DNA from: Telmatactis stephensoni
Taxonomy: Eukaryota; Cnidaria; Anthozoa; Actiniaria; Isophelliidae
Reading direction: 5' to 3'
DNA length: 64,000 nucleotides
Assembly: GCA_029948255.1 (NCBI GenBank)
Contig: JALIZF010001629.1
Location: forward strand, 186,001 to 250,000
Shown here in pieces: positions 10,581 to 25,500 of this stretch. How positions within the stretch are numbered: position 1 is the first letter of the stretch; each line of letters starts with the position of its first letter. Both the position numbers and the translations under genes were made by a program. The notes under the pieces are model-generated. The model was given only the letters and a program-made list of their open reading frames with translations. It searched no databases and was not told the DNA's origin.

Positions 10581-13500
10581 ATGGCAGAAGAAGATGAATC
10601 TTGGCAAGAATTCTTCGATAATAACAGAGTTATCCTTCCTCACCCTTCTAAGAAAGCTACAGAAACTCAAAAACAGCCCATTACTGGTTTCTGCTTGACG
10701 ATAAAATCCGTCGAAGGAGTTCGCTTGCCTCAATCACCCACAAGCGTAAGTCAGTATCAACTAACTTACTTAAGTTATTTACCCTGCACTTTTATGTTTT
10801 CTTCAATTATTTTCCACAAGAATATACCATTTTTTGAGGAACTTTGTCGTTGGAGATACAGAAAATTTGTAACAGATTATTTTAATCTTTTTATTATTTA
10901 CAAAATTAACGTGACATGACCGATGATTCAAGTGTATTGAAACCACTGGCAACAACATGTATGCCGAACACCATAAGGTCGAGATCAACAACGTTTTCTG
11001 TTAACTTTGTTTGCTGTAGTATTTCAGTGATAATGTTGAATGTTATAAATAGAATTTTGCATTGAAGTTGTTGCATAATCTCGGCATATGAGATGTGCTC
11101 TAATCCCATGTTAATGATTACAGAGTTAGAAAGAAAATGACAATTCAACCCCTGTTGTGTTCCAGTTGTCACATCATTGTTCCAGCATCCCTCTAATCTG
11201 TGACAGTCTGTAATTTAAGACCCAGACAACAGTGCAGCAACATTATATATAATGAAGAGAATGATGAGAAGTTTTACAAACAAATGGTATTTTGGACAGT
11301 CTCCACTGTCAATCATCAGATAATTTAATATTGCTAAATTCAGTTTACAGGTTATGAAGGAACATATCATTTGTTTGTGAAAGTTCTCGTCATTCTATTC
11401 ATTATCAAATTAGCCCAGAAAAATATCTTTAACATTGTATGTGTGTCCACCCCTGGAATGTGAGGTACAACATTGTATGTGTGTCCACCCCTGGAATGTG
11501 AGGTACAACATTGTATGTGTGTCCACCCCTGGAATGTGAGATACAACATTGTATGTGTGTCCACCCCTGGAATGTGGGGTACAATATTGTATGTGTGTCT
11601 ACCCCTGGAATGTGGGGTACAACATTGTATGTGTGTCTACCCCTGGAATGTGAGGTACAACATTGTATGTGTGTCCACCCCTGGAATGTGAGGTACAACA
11701 TTGTATGTGTGTCCACCCCTGGAATGTGAGATACAACATTGTATGTGTGTCCACCCCTGGAATGTGGGGTACAATATTGTATGTGTGTGCACCCCTGGAA
11801 TGTGTGGTACAACATTGTATGTGTGTCCACCCCTGGAATGTGGCGTACAACATTGTATGTGTGTCTACCCCTGGAATGTGAGGTACAACATTGTATGTGT
11901 GTCCACCCCTGGAATGTGGTGTACAACATTGTATGTGTGTCTACCCCTGGAATGTGAGGTACAACTTACATTGTATACAATGTTGCAGAAATAGTTGCAA
12001 GAAAAATTGCACACATTATTGTAGACTGGATCACTTTAGAGGGAGCAGGAAGGGTAAATACATTCTACTGGCCTCAGTAGATTGCTTTTGTACTGCTGCA
12101 TGTGAATATATACAATGATAAGAGTTAATATTTTGTTTGTAAAAACATTTAACATCCCATTGCCCTGTAATAACTCTATTATCTAATGTATTTGTAATCT
12201 TAGAATTTCTAAGTTACACCAATTGATATTCATTCATTTGTTACTTTTATTTCTTCAGATTATTGAACCCAGAGATGTAGAGTTTCAACTAAGAATAACA
12301 TTCTTTGACACAGTAAATAAGTATTTTTATGGTGGTACTTGGCTTGGTCCTGTTGTTGATCCAACATTGTCTAATGATACAAGGTTTAAAATTGACAGTG
12401 AGGAGGTACATATGTATTCTAGTTCCAACTGAGTTGTCATTACATTCCTTTTTTTTTTTTTTCACAACTTTATTGGACAAACCATAACTAAAATACAAGA
12501 ATTAAAGGAAGAAAAAAAAAATAAATTAATGACGTACAAAAATTCTCATAATTGTAATCCATCCCTGGCCTTCATTATTATAAAATACTAATATAAGGTG
12601 TGCATTGATTGGCTGGCAACCATGTTTATAACAGAGGACAGAGACAAAGCTTGCATAAAAATATTTTATAAAAGGAATATATTCTTGTATAAAACGACTG
12701 CTTATGTCTTTGTACTGTGATATACACTTTGGAAGATAAAGAGAACTTGCAAAATTACAAACAAACACTCTGCTAAGCCTCATGTGTCTAAGCTTGCTTT
12801 TCTTATGTTCTATGCCTCCCATCATGTTTATATCATAGTACAGACATATGCACACACATTTTACATATATTCCCTAAATATTAATAGGCTTCAAAAAATT
12901 GGATCCACTACGTCAAGCTTCCTTTGGTGCGAGAGGTCCCAAGTTCGATCCCCCCAGACCTCACATCCTTGTTTCGACTTCTTTCCAATCTGTGTAGCTT
13001 TGATTAGCTTTAAATACCCTTAAAACGGAGCACTGATGGAGAGAGGGGAGTAAAATGAGGGCACCGTCGACCTCAGGTTTGTCAGTTGAATTATTGTTAC
13101 GAGTTATCGACGTTAAATATGGTCGCTTTACTTTTTTTTTACTTTTTCCCATAAGAACATAGCATAACCCTCACCCCAAATTTTGCCAACCTTTTCAATG
13201 CACTAAAAATAAATTAATAAGTATTTAATTTGTTTTGTAGCCTTTGTATTTCCATTCTTCACTGAATGACTATACTTGTGTAGTTGCCATTGAAATTGCT
13301 GCATTTGGTAAGAGAATCAATCAACAATCATTCAATCAATTGATCAATCAATCAATCATTCAATCAATTGATCATCAATCAATTATGTGAGAATGTTTTC
13401 CCAATTCAAGGTGACAAAACTCTAGAGGAATTATAAGCTATTCTCGGTTTTCACCTACGTCATCGAAAAATTTCCAGAGCCCTGAGTGAAATAAAAGTAA

Positions 13501-16500
13501 CATCACTCTAAAGAGCAAGTAAAACTTTGTAACTTCACGAATTTTCAAATTAAAATGAGCTTTTGTTGCGAAGATATTGACCTTTGAAGTGCTCAATTTT
13601 TAGTAAGAAATGTATGGCACTTCGCAGTTGGTGTCACTCCACAGGTCATCAAAATAACAGCGGATCTCACGTCTTGGAGTAAAATCAGAGCACATCCTCT
13701 TAAAGAGGAGGAAAAACTTTATAACTCCAGGAAATTTTGAGTCCAAAAGATGTTGCGATGCAAAGATATCAACGGTTTTACAAACTCAGTTATTACAAAG
13801 AAATGTATGGGGCCGCCATATTGGTGTACAACTTTAGTACACCAACATGGCGGACAATAAATACGATTGGCAAAATCATTTAAAATATCAACTTAATCAT
13901 ATATTTTGATACAGATACCCAATAAACAATGGTTTTATTCATAGAGCAAGCCAAATGTGTGTTTACTTCTAACAAATTCATCGTTTTACGTCCTGAGGAA
14001 AACGCGTGACAGTGTTGCGTGACAAAGTTTTTACCTTTGATAACTCGAAAACCAAACGAGGAAAATTTCTCAAATATTCAAGAAAAACTTCTCTTAGGGT
14101 ATATAAGCAACATACTTCAGACTAAATTAAATGTGATCAATATGAAGCATGAATTTTTCCGATGACGTCACATGAAAACCAAGAATTGTGTTGAAACTTG
14201 TCAGAATATCATCATTATTCCCTTGGTGCACCTGTGATTGTTGTTAAAAACAAAGGAAAATGACTTAACTGCACAATGAGTTCTATAAAATTTTTCACAA
14301 TATTCTATTTCTTTAAAGGCAAAAATAATCAAGGTTACAGCTTAGGATGGACATTTATCAGGGTATTTGACAGAGTAAATGAACTAAGAGACATCTCAAC
14401 ACCTCCTAACATAATAAGGTACAGCTAACAGGTACCAATGGATTCAAGTTGAGACTTCTTAACCCATACATTTTACTATAGTCTAAAATACCCCAGTCTC
14501 ACCTTGAATCTTTGACCATTTAAGCGTATTTTAACAGTAACATTACTATATTTTTTGATTTACTAACTTAACTGATGCATGATGTAACAAATGATATTGC
14601 TCCTCCAAATGTTAACCAACTTTTTGTCCATACCAATAAGATTCACTCTTATGAAACAAGGTCTTTTGGGGAAAATCCCGGGGGGGGGGGGACTCCTATA
14701 TATAAGAGGACGGGGATGCTCGTCGGAAATTGTAAAAATGACCCCTAAAAGGTACCAAAGTCATATCCGGGATGGGCGTGGCAATACACGTTTTTACCCC
14801 TAAAAGGTACCAACTCAAAAACACTAAATTTAACATTTTGCAAATTTAAGTCAATCAAGCAATCAATTGTGTCTATTTATATGCGAACAATTTGATGGTC
14901 GTGCAATCCGATCTTTGTTTCCAGTATTTAATCTTTGATGGAGGAAAAAATCACCCTAAAAGGTACCAGCCAGGTCTCTAGTAGTCCACTAAACTCTGAG
15001 ATACCCTAAAAGGTACCAGATCGCTGATTTTGACCCCTAAAAGGTACGACGAGCATCCCCGTCCATTTACGATCGGAGTCCCCCCCCCGGGGGAAAAATA
15101 ATCTCTTCTCAAAAATTCTCCAGGTTGAATATATACAGAGTCAGTCTTTCGCTCAAGTGGGTGTATATGTTTGTGGAATCAAATTCCAGCTTCTATTAGG
15201 AATTTATCTAAAAGTCGTTTCAAGGAAGAAATCCATCAATGCTTATTTAGTAGTTTAAAAACTAATGGTTACTATACTGAGCATGTATACAATTTGTCTG
15301 CGCATGTCTGTGTTTTGGGCTTGAAATTCATTTGCATATTGAATGCAAGAAATTTTATGTTGACACGGAACATTTGGCTGGCTATCTCGTTCTTCAAAAT
15401 TATGTTCAAGTACCGAAATACTAAGACAACTGAAACATGAGCAGTCTACCTACTGCTAGTGCGCTGTGGATAATTTTCCAAACTGAAGGCACTCCAGATG
15501 GGAAAATATCGTGCATCAAAGTCAGTAGAAATTTGTGAGAAGAATCAGAACTCCGCGCTTTCGAGTAATATTGTGGACGCAAAATTTATATACTTACAAA
15601 CACAGATACATTTTACCAAGACAATATATTACAAAGTACATCTCTGGAGATTAGGCTACAAGTATAAAGGCTTCACATTTACTCCTCTCATCTTCCTTTA
15701 ATTTACTCCCTTAACAATATTGAAATTAGTCTAATACATGTAGATAGATCAAAATTATCCATACATGAAAGTCACATCACTTGAGACAGTTGGTAGTTGG
15801 AGCCCAGTTGATGTGGGACCAGCCATGCAGTCAATAAGTATGAAATAAGTAGACAAGGAATAATATTTTGACCGCTTACTGTATCATGTATTTCATCTAC
15901 CTTATTTACTATAGGCAGCCAGTATACAATGGTTCACTGAATGTGCTACTTTATCTTCCTCCACAAGATGGTCTTGAAGGTATATACAGTAGTAAGCACA
16001 GTATTTCAATAACATTGTTGGCATAAAAGGTGTCAATTAGTTATTGGTATAAGGTGGCAGTAAGTGATTGGTAAGGTGTTAGCAAGTGGTTGACAAGGTG
16101 TCAGTAAGTGATTGGTAAGGTGTTAGTAAGTGGTTGGTAAGGTAACAGTTAGTTATTGGTAAAGTGTCGGTAAGTGATTGGTAAGCTGCCAGTAGATGGT
16201 TGGTAAGATGTTGGTGGTAATGTGTCAGTAAGTGGTTGGTAAGCTGTCAGTATGTGGTTGGTAATGTGACAGTAAGTGGTTAATAAGTTGTCAGTATTTG
16301 GTTGGTAAGGTGAGAGTAAGTGGTTGGTAAGCTGTCAGTAGGTAGTTGGTAAGAAGTCAGTATGTGGTTGGTAAGGTGACAGTAAGTGGTTATTAAGGTG
16401 TCATTAGATGGTTAATAAGGTGCCAGTAAGTGGTTGGTAAGGTGTCCAGTATTTGGTTGGTAAGGTGACAGTAAGTAGTTGGTAAGATATCAGTATGTTT

Positions 16501-19500
16501 GGTAAGGTGTCAGTAAGTGGTTGGTAAGGTGTTAGTAAGTGGTTGGTAAGGTGACAGTAAGTGGCTGGTAAGATGTCAGTAAGTGTTTGGTATTTATATA
16601 AAAGACAACAAGTGGTTGGTATGTCTCCAACTGAGAGAAAGAAAATCATGCAAACCTTTCATTTGTTGATTCTCTTGCAGATTACATTGATAACCAAAAA
16701 GTAGATGGTTGTTTTGTTTGTTACTCACTCCAAACACACCCATCCCTGGACAAAGTCTTTCACCTTATGCCAGAAAATGTTTTAATTGGTGGTGATGATA
16801 TTGTACCTGGAATATCAGAATCTAATTCGGATGGTAAGTCAATTAAAGCACAGGTGGTCCACCTTTTAGACATTGAGGGAACTTAGAGTTGACAGTATTG
16901 TTTACACTTTCTAGATTCTGGTCTGATAGATATTTTGAGGAAACCTAAGCTGTTGAAATCATTTCCATGTTTTATTAACAAGGTATGTAAAAATATAAAA
17001 TTGATTTGCACATTTACCATATTTTCTCATTTAAGTGCTGCCTCCAATTAAATGCCACCCTCGATTAAGTGTGGTATTTCAAAGCAAAATTTTTAGTAAG
17101 TACCACCTTTGAATAAGCACCGCATGTATTTACACAATACAATACTTATTAGAAGAACTATCCAGCTATCATCTTGAATAAGGAAGAAAACAAGTACAGT
17201 ATAACTCAATGTTAAAATTTTGTGAAAACTAAGAGGTTTGAACGTTTGAAACATGTTTTTGTTGTTGTTCGCAGTTGCTTAATAAATCATTCCAAAATAT
17301 TGTGATATTCAATAAACACTACCCTCAAATTAATGCTGAATAAGCACCGCTTCAGAAATCTTAAAACAGTGATATGTGCCACAACACTTAATCAAGTAAA
17401 TATAATATTTGATCTTTTAGTTTGTTATTTGATGAAAGAAAACTAACAACAAGAAGAAATTTTGGTTTAATATTTCAAATCCATGCTATCCAGCGATCAT
17501 TATCAGTTTATATGATAAGCCCATGGGTGTGCGATTTCTGTTTAAATTGTTTGTCCAAGTAAACATTGATAACAGTAACTGTTATCAATAATGTTTACTT
17601 GGACATACAATTTAAGCAGAAAACTGATGATGATCACTAGATAGCATGGGTGAAGTAATTTTAAGAGATCAAGTGGTATATATTCTAAAATCGAAAAAGT
17701 AGCAGCTCTTTAAAATATTTTTTCTTTTCTTTCAGTTGAGTGTTTACTTGGAACCATCCATTGAAGAATTTGAAGAAGAAATGCTAGAAAAACTCAATCT
17801 AGACAGATTACACAGGGTAGGTTGAATCTAGACAGATTACACAGGGTAGGTTAAAATGTTTAATTCACAGTCAAATAATTTTTCCTTCAATTTCTGCAAT
17901 AGCAAATTTGCTAAAATCTCTCATTAAGCTAACTAAAATAAACTCTTTTTCTCAGACATCCAAATTCTCTTCCTCTAACCCTTTGCTTTGTTTCCATTTT
18001 TGGTTCATCACTGATTTTACTGATTTGTTTTTAGAGTAATATTTCACCTGATGATGGTCTTACAGTAACAGTGGTAGAGAGAAGACTCAGAGTAAGGTTT
18101 TAAAAAACCTAAAAACCTGTCTTGGTATAATGCAGTGGCTGATTTATAAGCATTAGACTATATTGTTATTTTACACACAAGTTTGGTGTACTTGTTGATT
18201 GGTTCTAGCCTCCTCCCCAGGTATCTCTTTGTAATCCCAGTATTTTTATATGTTGGGTTTCCTGTAGTCTCCCTCGCAGCCATGTTTAGCCTCGTCACGC
18301 AACGCTCCCTCGGAAAAACACGGATGCTTCAACAGGCGCAACATTCCATTACAAGTTGTTAACCAATCAGAGCTTGACTCTCAAAATCAAGGAGTCATTC
18401 ACTGCCAAAAGGTCTACATATAGCGTTCCGTTGACTTGGAGAATAATTGGATTAACTTCGAATCCCAAAACAACAGCTAGTTTACAAACACTTTACTTCG
18501 TTTCATTCGAAGTATCTGGTATTATTTGAGAAATATACAAAGAAGAAAGTTTTACTGATCTTCCATCTGTATATATCTTTTCGTATTGAAAAATTTGAAA
18601 CATATTTTTGGTAGTGCAATGTTTACTCTATTTGTGGTGTTGACAGATATAAAACTCATTTCCGGAACACGGGAAATGGACCGTTTGCTGATGTATCTTC
18701 TGATTGGAGAACTGATACAATTGGAATGGAATGTTGCGCCTGTTGAAGCAGCCGTGTTTTTCTGAGGGAGCGTTGCGTGACGAGGCTAAACACGGCTGCA
18801 AGGGAGACTAGGTTTCCTGTGTTAGAAGCCCAATACTCAAAAGGAGATGCCAGCAGAGGAGGCTTAATTTGTCCTAAAGGATGGAGAGATGGACCAAATC
18901 TGAGAAACACTCTTAATTAGTAAGAAAATTACTTCTGGTAATATTGACTTCTTTTGGTCTGGAGAGGGAGGTTTTCATGTATCCTTGTAAGGTTATTTGA
19001 AGGGTTTAACACGAAAATGACCTTAGTGACTTTTTGATGGACGTCCAGATATTGATATTTTATGCATATAGGAAAGTTAAATAATATCCATCGAAAAACA
19101 ATTGTTTGGAAAGTCACTTAGGCTGTATTCATGAATATCCCTTTGATGTCTTATTCAGGTTGGTGTTCACAATGGATGGACATTTGTTAGTGAACCTCAC
19201 GTGGTTTATCTAGAACCAGAGTATGAAGGTGGTGGTAGTAAATCAGGTAGAAAATCACCTTCACCAGCTTCACAGGGATCTCTAAGAAGTACAGGTTAGT
19301 TCAAAATGATGATGATATTTCTATTTTGATTAACGTCAAAATTTATTACTGCGCTACTGGTCAGTCATGAAGAGTTTCACTGATTCAAGACACTTTTACA
19401 CACTGATAGAGATACAATGATAACAGTGATTATGGTTATTATTTTTATCAACAACATAATTTAGAAATTTTTAGTTCCTCAAATTTGCTAAATTTTGTAC

Positions 19501-22500
19501 TCACTAAAATTAGTATTTTGGTCATTCTTGCTCAATCATAGTGAAAATTGTCATTTTCCCCAAAAAATTGCTAATTAAAAATTAGTAAGTAGCTGCTGAA
19601 TCTTCCCCAAAAGAAATCACTAAATTTAGTCACTACAAGTCCTTCCTTCCTTCCCTCCTTCCTTCCTCCCCCCTCCCTTGCTTACTTGATTCCTTTCTTC
19701 CTCCCTCCCTCCCTTCCTTGCTTCTTTCCTTCTTCCCTACCAATCACTTCCTCCCTTCCTTCTACATTCATATGTTGATTAGTAGTTCACGGTATAAACT
19801 AAAACTATGATCACAATGTTTATAGCATCCAAGATGTTGTGCCTTGTGTTACGGAGTAGACTAGAGCTAGTAGAGTTGGTTCACCATCCCTTGTTTGCTG
19901 TGGTATTTGAAATAGAGTATGTCATCTCTGAACCTTTTGCTCAACCACTGATTGAGACAAAAAAGAAAAAGGTGAGAAAAAAAGCATGAGAAACTGATGA
20001 TACTGTATTCAAAAACAGTATAAGTGAGTTATGATCAAAAGTCAATTTCTCCTACATTAAGAAAGAAATTTGAGGGAGAACTTATCATTTGATCACAGTT
20101 CACATTGTTTAATGTCTTCAAATGATAATTCAATAAATAATGTGGCTTTGAGGGCATATTGTATCATTTGTGCTCATAACTTCCATATAAAACTTAAAAG
20201 GATTTGAATGATGGTGAAGCGATGAATAGAAATCTGTAACATTGTATATAAAAAGAGAGAACTTACTGACGTTTTGACCCTTGGCCTTTCATCAGAGTAA
20301 AGAAGTCTGCAAGGCTCCAAACATCCTGTTTTTATACGATGTTACAAATTTCCATCCATCTCTTGTTGTATCCTTATACACCAGTGCAGCCCAAATGTGT
20401 TCACTCACTAGTCTCCTTTTATACCTAGTTGTAATGAGAAACATTTACTTCCAGACATTAAGCAACATATCACAGTGTATACTCTACAAATAAAATTATT
20501 ATCCAGCAATTGGCAACATTTATAAGGTTGTTTTTACTTCCAGAAACAAACATTATTTTATGATATCAAAGTCTACTTGTGGCAATTCTGTAGAAATAAA
20601 ACTAAACATGGAATTCTCATAAAACTTCACACAGTAATAATTTTTGAGTTTCTTATCCCAAAAATGAAATTAAAAATGGGGTCACCATAGCTGTTTTTGT
20701 GCTAGATTGCTTTAAAGTACACCATCTTTTGTGTCTTGAGGGCTCAAGATTTGAAAATCAAAATTGCATCAAAAATAATTAATTTCTTAAATCTGAGCAC
20801 TTCATGTGCTAGCTGACTAATATGAGCTCATTTTCTCTCTTTGAGCAATAGCCTAGTATTATGATGCAATAAATTGTTGTAAAAATGCGGTTGCTACAAG
20901 AAAGAAGGTAAAATTGGTTGATAGCACCGTGCCCTTGAAGCAGTGTGAAAGCACCTTCTGACTGCACGTTGTGGAAAATATCTAAAAATCTTGACTATAA
21001 TTATATATATGATAGAGAACCTTATTACTGTTGATTTGCAAAAATAAAAAGAATAAGTGCCTGTGCTTGTTTCTGCACTATGATGCGCTAAAGTGTGAAA
21101 CAAGACGTCGTAAACAGCCTTTGACCAAAGAGGACTAAGGTGAGTAACCACTATAGCGCCTCTGAGAGCGTGTCTACTGTTAAAACTTTATAAGACTAAA
21201 GCTTGCATCATTTTAAGTCAAACATATATTTTACAATTGAACAAATCAAAATAGTCTGTTATCACTACATTTCCTTTCTTTCTTTCTTTTTTCTTTTTTG
21301 TTTGTTTCCTACATTTCCATTTCTTTCAGCCATCTTTGTCTGGTAGTCTAATGAGATCACACAAACAGACAGTTACAGTCCAATTTGCTGTCTGGATACC
21401 ATTTGAACAAGGATCCCTTGATGAGAAAGAGATAACTCTTGACATGGATCATGGATCACTACTCTATCCAGGCATGAAAATGGTCTACAAAGCAAAAAAG
21501 ACACCTCAAGTGAAGGTCAGTTGTAAATTAAAAAGAACAATGCAAGGGATCTGATTCTGATGTCTCATTTTTTCCAGGTACCTGGAAAGATCAAATTTAC
21601 ATTTACTCAACAAAGAAAGAGAACTGGTAGCATGAAGACAAGTTTACATGGCTCTCAACTAGTACCACCATCTCCAGGAACACCATCAAGACTGTCAGCA
21701 TCATCACTAGTTCATGGCGGTCAATCTAGTTCGCCTTACAGCTCTATTAATAATATCAATGGTCAGGTAGATCAGTCTGGTCTAATGCCTGGAATTACTG
21801 GACGACCACCTTTACCAGGAAGAGGAAGGTAAAATAGGATTAAAATGGGATTGGACTGTGGAAAAAGTTATCCATCTTTTCCATTCATCTATTTTTTTCA
21901 TTCATCCATTCAAGTGCAAGGTTTTCTGGTCATGATTGGTATGTGTGTTCCAAAATCTGTAACAGTGTAACACCAACACTATAGAAATACAAGGCTGACA
22001 TTGACATTGGCTGCAAAACTTCTCTACCTTCACTTCACCAATTCAAATATTTTTGATTTCCTTGGGATTGAAAAAGCACAGTCCTGATCTATCTTCTTTT
22101 GAGATTTTTGGAAAATAAAAATTGTGTGTTGCATTAGTTCTATTTTTATGAATAAAATATATCCTTTTTATCTTCAGGATAGTTGATGATCCTTCTTTTC
22201 CAAAGTCTTTCCAACCACTGGTAACTATACAAGCAATAATAATTATTGAAAACTCCCATAGAACAACAGGCCCTTTGATCAATATCAGTCTTCTCCTTTG
22301 AAGTGCAAAGAACCAAAAGGAGAAGTTAAGATTTGAAGTTACAATAAGTACAATGAAAATGATCCTTTAATGCAAATTCTGCTTGAAATCCAAGAACAAT
22401 ATTGGAGAACTCTGAGTAAAATACAAGCATATTTTTGACTATTGATGTGCTTCATAGGGTGCTGATGGTACACGCCCTAGTGCACCTCCACCATCCTCTA

Positions 22501-25500
22501 ACCTTACAGAAGTTCCACATGCCCAATACCACACCCCTTTGTTGCTAAGCAACACTGCTGGGACATCAAGGTACAGTAACACACTTTAACAATAACATAC
22601 ATATTTTTCAGGACTTTAATGCATAATTAAGGTGGCTCTATGGGAAATGTTTGTGGTTGTCATGACAACAATTTATTTTTCATCACAGTGGCACATCAAC
22701 ATTAACACGTGCAGACTATGCTGAGCTATCTAGTGCTGGTTATGCATCCATATCTGATCGCCATGGCAACCCACCCTTGGTTATTGACCCTGCAGAGGTT
22801 GTACCAATGAATATTGACCATGAAGTTACTGACTCTTTACAAGCCAATGAGATTGTGATACAGTTTCTTGCCATTTCAAGGTAAGTGAATAATAATCTTT
22901 TTTGATGCTTACTATCATTTCACCTACCTTACCCTTGTTTTGGGAATACAAGAAGGGAAAGTATGTTATGTGTTCAAAACAATTTTTGTTGCATTCTAGG
23001 TGTTTTGGACATCAGTCAGTATTTTTTACTTTCCAGTTTTATAGATTTCCACAAGTAACAACAGAAAGGTAAATATTTGTGCAACTATTCCTCTTACATG
23101 TGTTTTGTATGTAAATTGGTAGAGCTGCTATAACTCTTTCTTTATAGCACATGATGTTAGACATGGGTGAATCCAGGGTGATCCTTCGGGGGGGGGGGGG
23201 GGGGGGGGTACAGCATCAGGAAGGGGTGCAGAAATTTGGAACATATTTTAAAAGTATCAAGAGGAAAATACAGTGAATAAATTCATCTCAGGATGCGATG
23301 TCATCCAAGCCTAAATCCACCCCTGAGGCAGTTGTATTTCATTTTGATGTGGTTTATGTACTAGGGTTTACATCAAGGATTATTCTGATGTGGTTTATGT
23401 ACTAGGGTTTACATCAAGGGTTATTTTGATGTGGTTTATGTACTAGGGTTTACATCAAGGGTTATTTTGATGTGGTTTATATATGTACTAGGCTTTACAT
23501 CAAGGGTTCAGAAAGTAACAACCATGGACAGTTATCCATACTACAAAGATTTACCAAAGATGGTAAAGTATCAAATGAAGGTCCAGGACTAGTGTTAAAA
23601 TACCTGGTTGATCCAGCCTTCATGCAGGAAGGAGAGAGCAAAGTATTTGGTCGATATCTTCTTGCACAACACATGCATATGGACGTATGGGATGGAGATT
23701 CTTTATTGCTTATTGGGTCAGTTTCTTTGGAACTTAAGGTAAATAAAGGGAATTGCCTTTATCATATGAAATTGTTGTTTGTTATAGTATAAAATGTTAC
23801 TGTCCTTTGTCCAGTGGGATCTTGGTTTTAGCATTTTCATCTGAGAAAACACGAGGGACTACCCTTTACACTTTCTAGCCTCTTTTGAGGTCTGCCTTCT
23901 TGAATTCCCTGGCTTTTGGGTTCTTTTAGTTTTCTACCAAATCATCCAAGTACCATTTCATTGAGATTCATTCATTCATTCATCTATTCATGTATCTGTC
24001 TATCCATCCACCCACCTGCACTCACTCACTCACACTCTCACTCACTAATCATTTATTTATTCATTCATTCATTCATTCATTCATTCATTCATTCATTCAT
24101 TCATTCATTCATTCATTCATTCATTCATTCATTCATTCATTCATTCATTCATTCATTCATTCATTCATTCATTCATTCGTCCGTCCGTCCGTCCGTCCGT
24201 CCGTTCATTCATTCGTTTACTCATTCATTCATTCATCCATCCATTTATTCATTTTTCCATCCATCTATTCATTTATCCATCCATCTATTCATTTATCCAT
24301 CCATCCACTCATTTATCCATCCATCTATTCATTTATCCATCCATCCACTCATTCACTCATTTATTCATTCATTTCAATTAATTTTTTTTTCTTTTTCAGC
24401 ATCTTCTACGTCAGGGTAGAGAAGCAGTCCTAGTTAGCCATGAAGTAGATGTAGTATCTGTTGAATACTCTGAAAACTCACCTGCCATGATAGGTGACAT
24501 CACCCGTACAGGAACTGTACAGCCAGTTGGCATGGAAACAAACATTAAAGCCAAACTACATCTACGTATGGCTAACATAGGACACCATAGTGAGATGCCG
24601 ACAGCTAGACTCGGCACAGTTCCCAGGAAGCGCTCACATGTTATTATGTCCGAGACGATCACTGGGACTATGAACGGCCTGGGTTCTACCACCGCAAGAT
24701 CTAAGAGTAAGGCTAAGTTGCTGGCAGAGTGTGATGCTGAGCTGGCTGCAGTGTTGTTTAGTCGACAAGGAAAAGTTAACAAAGGTGATAAACCTGTCAA
24801 TGAAATGGATGCTGTTAGACAGAGAAAGCTGCAAAGAATGCAAGCAGTAAGACAGACTACAGGGACAGATGCCAATACTCCTATTATTGTAAGTGGAATT
24901 GAAATCTTTTCTTAATAGCCTGTGAACAGGCTCTGAGGAAGTAGGAGGAAGGAAGGGAAGGGGTTGGGAAAGGGGAGGGAGAGCCAGTAGTAATTTTATT
25001 CAAAGCCCTTCAGACGGCTAACAGGCCTATATTTACATTTCCCATGCATTTCACTTTGTTCTTTCTTTCAGTTGAAAAAGGAAGAAAAGCTTCAAAGAGC
25101 TCGAGACTTGAAAACCATCCAGCTATACAGAGACAAGAACAAACATGAAGGAATCTTGTCGTTACTTGCTGCTAACATTACAACAAACTACACCATCTAT
25201 CCATCATTTGGTACAGCAGAGTTTTTCGAGTTTGCGATCAAGAACCCTTATGATACAGAGCAAACCATCTCAGTCCAGTGTGATGATAAAGAATTTGCTG
25301 TGATTACAGACACTAGGGAATGGAGACACTTCAAGAAATTCGTTGATACTCATACACGTAAGAAAAATGATGATGGTGATGATTATTGATGATGTTGGTA
25401 GTGGTGGTGGTGATGATGATGATGATGACGACTGTTGCTTTGATTAACGTCCGTCAGTACTGACGAAGAGAATTAGTACTCCATGCACATTTTTTATGAC

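Noticed and set aside
11429..11994. Cys/Pro/Trp-rich ORFs on both strands
   Set aside because: Translations of the 38-bp minisatellite; no codon pattern, and intronic to NPHP4.
20215..20310. TTACTGACGTTTTGACCC... resembling Penelope-like element ends
   Set aside because: Only a short motif match from memory; no RT, GIY-YIG or hammerhead core could be identified around it.
23916..24433. His/Ser/Phe/Ile-rich ORFs of 147-167 aa
   Set aside because: Translation of the ATTC microsatellite inside NPHP4 intron 18; open in several frames.
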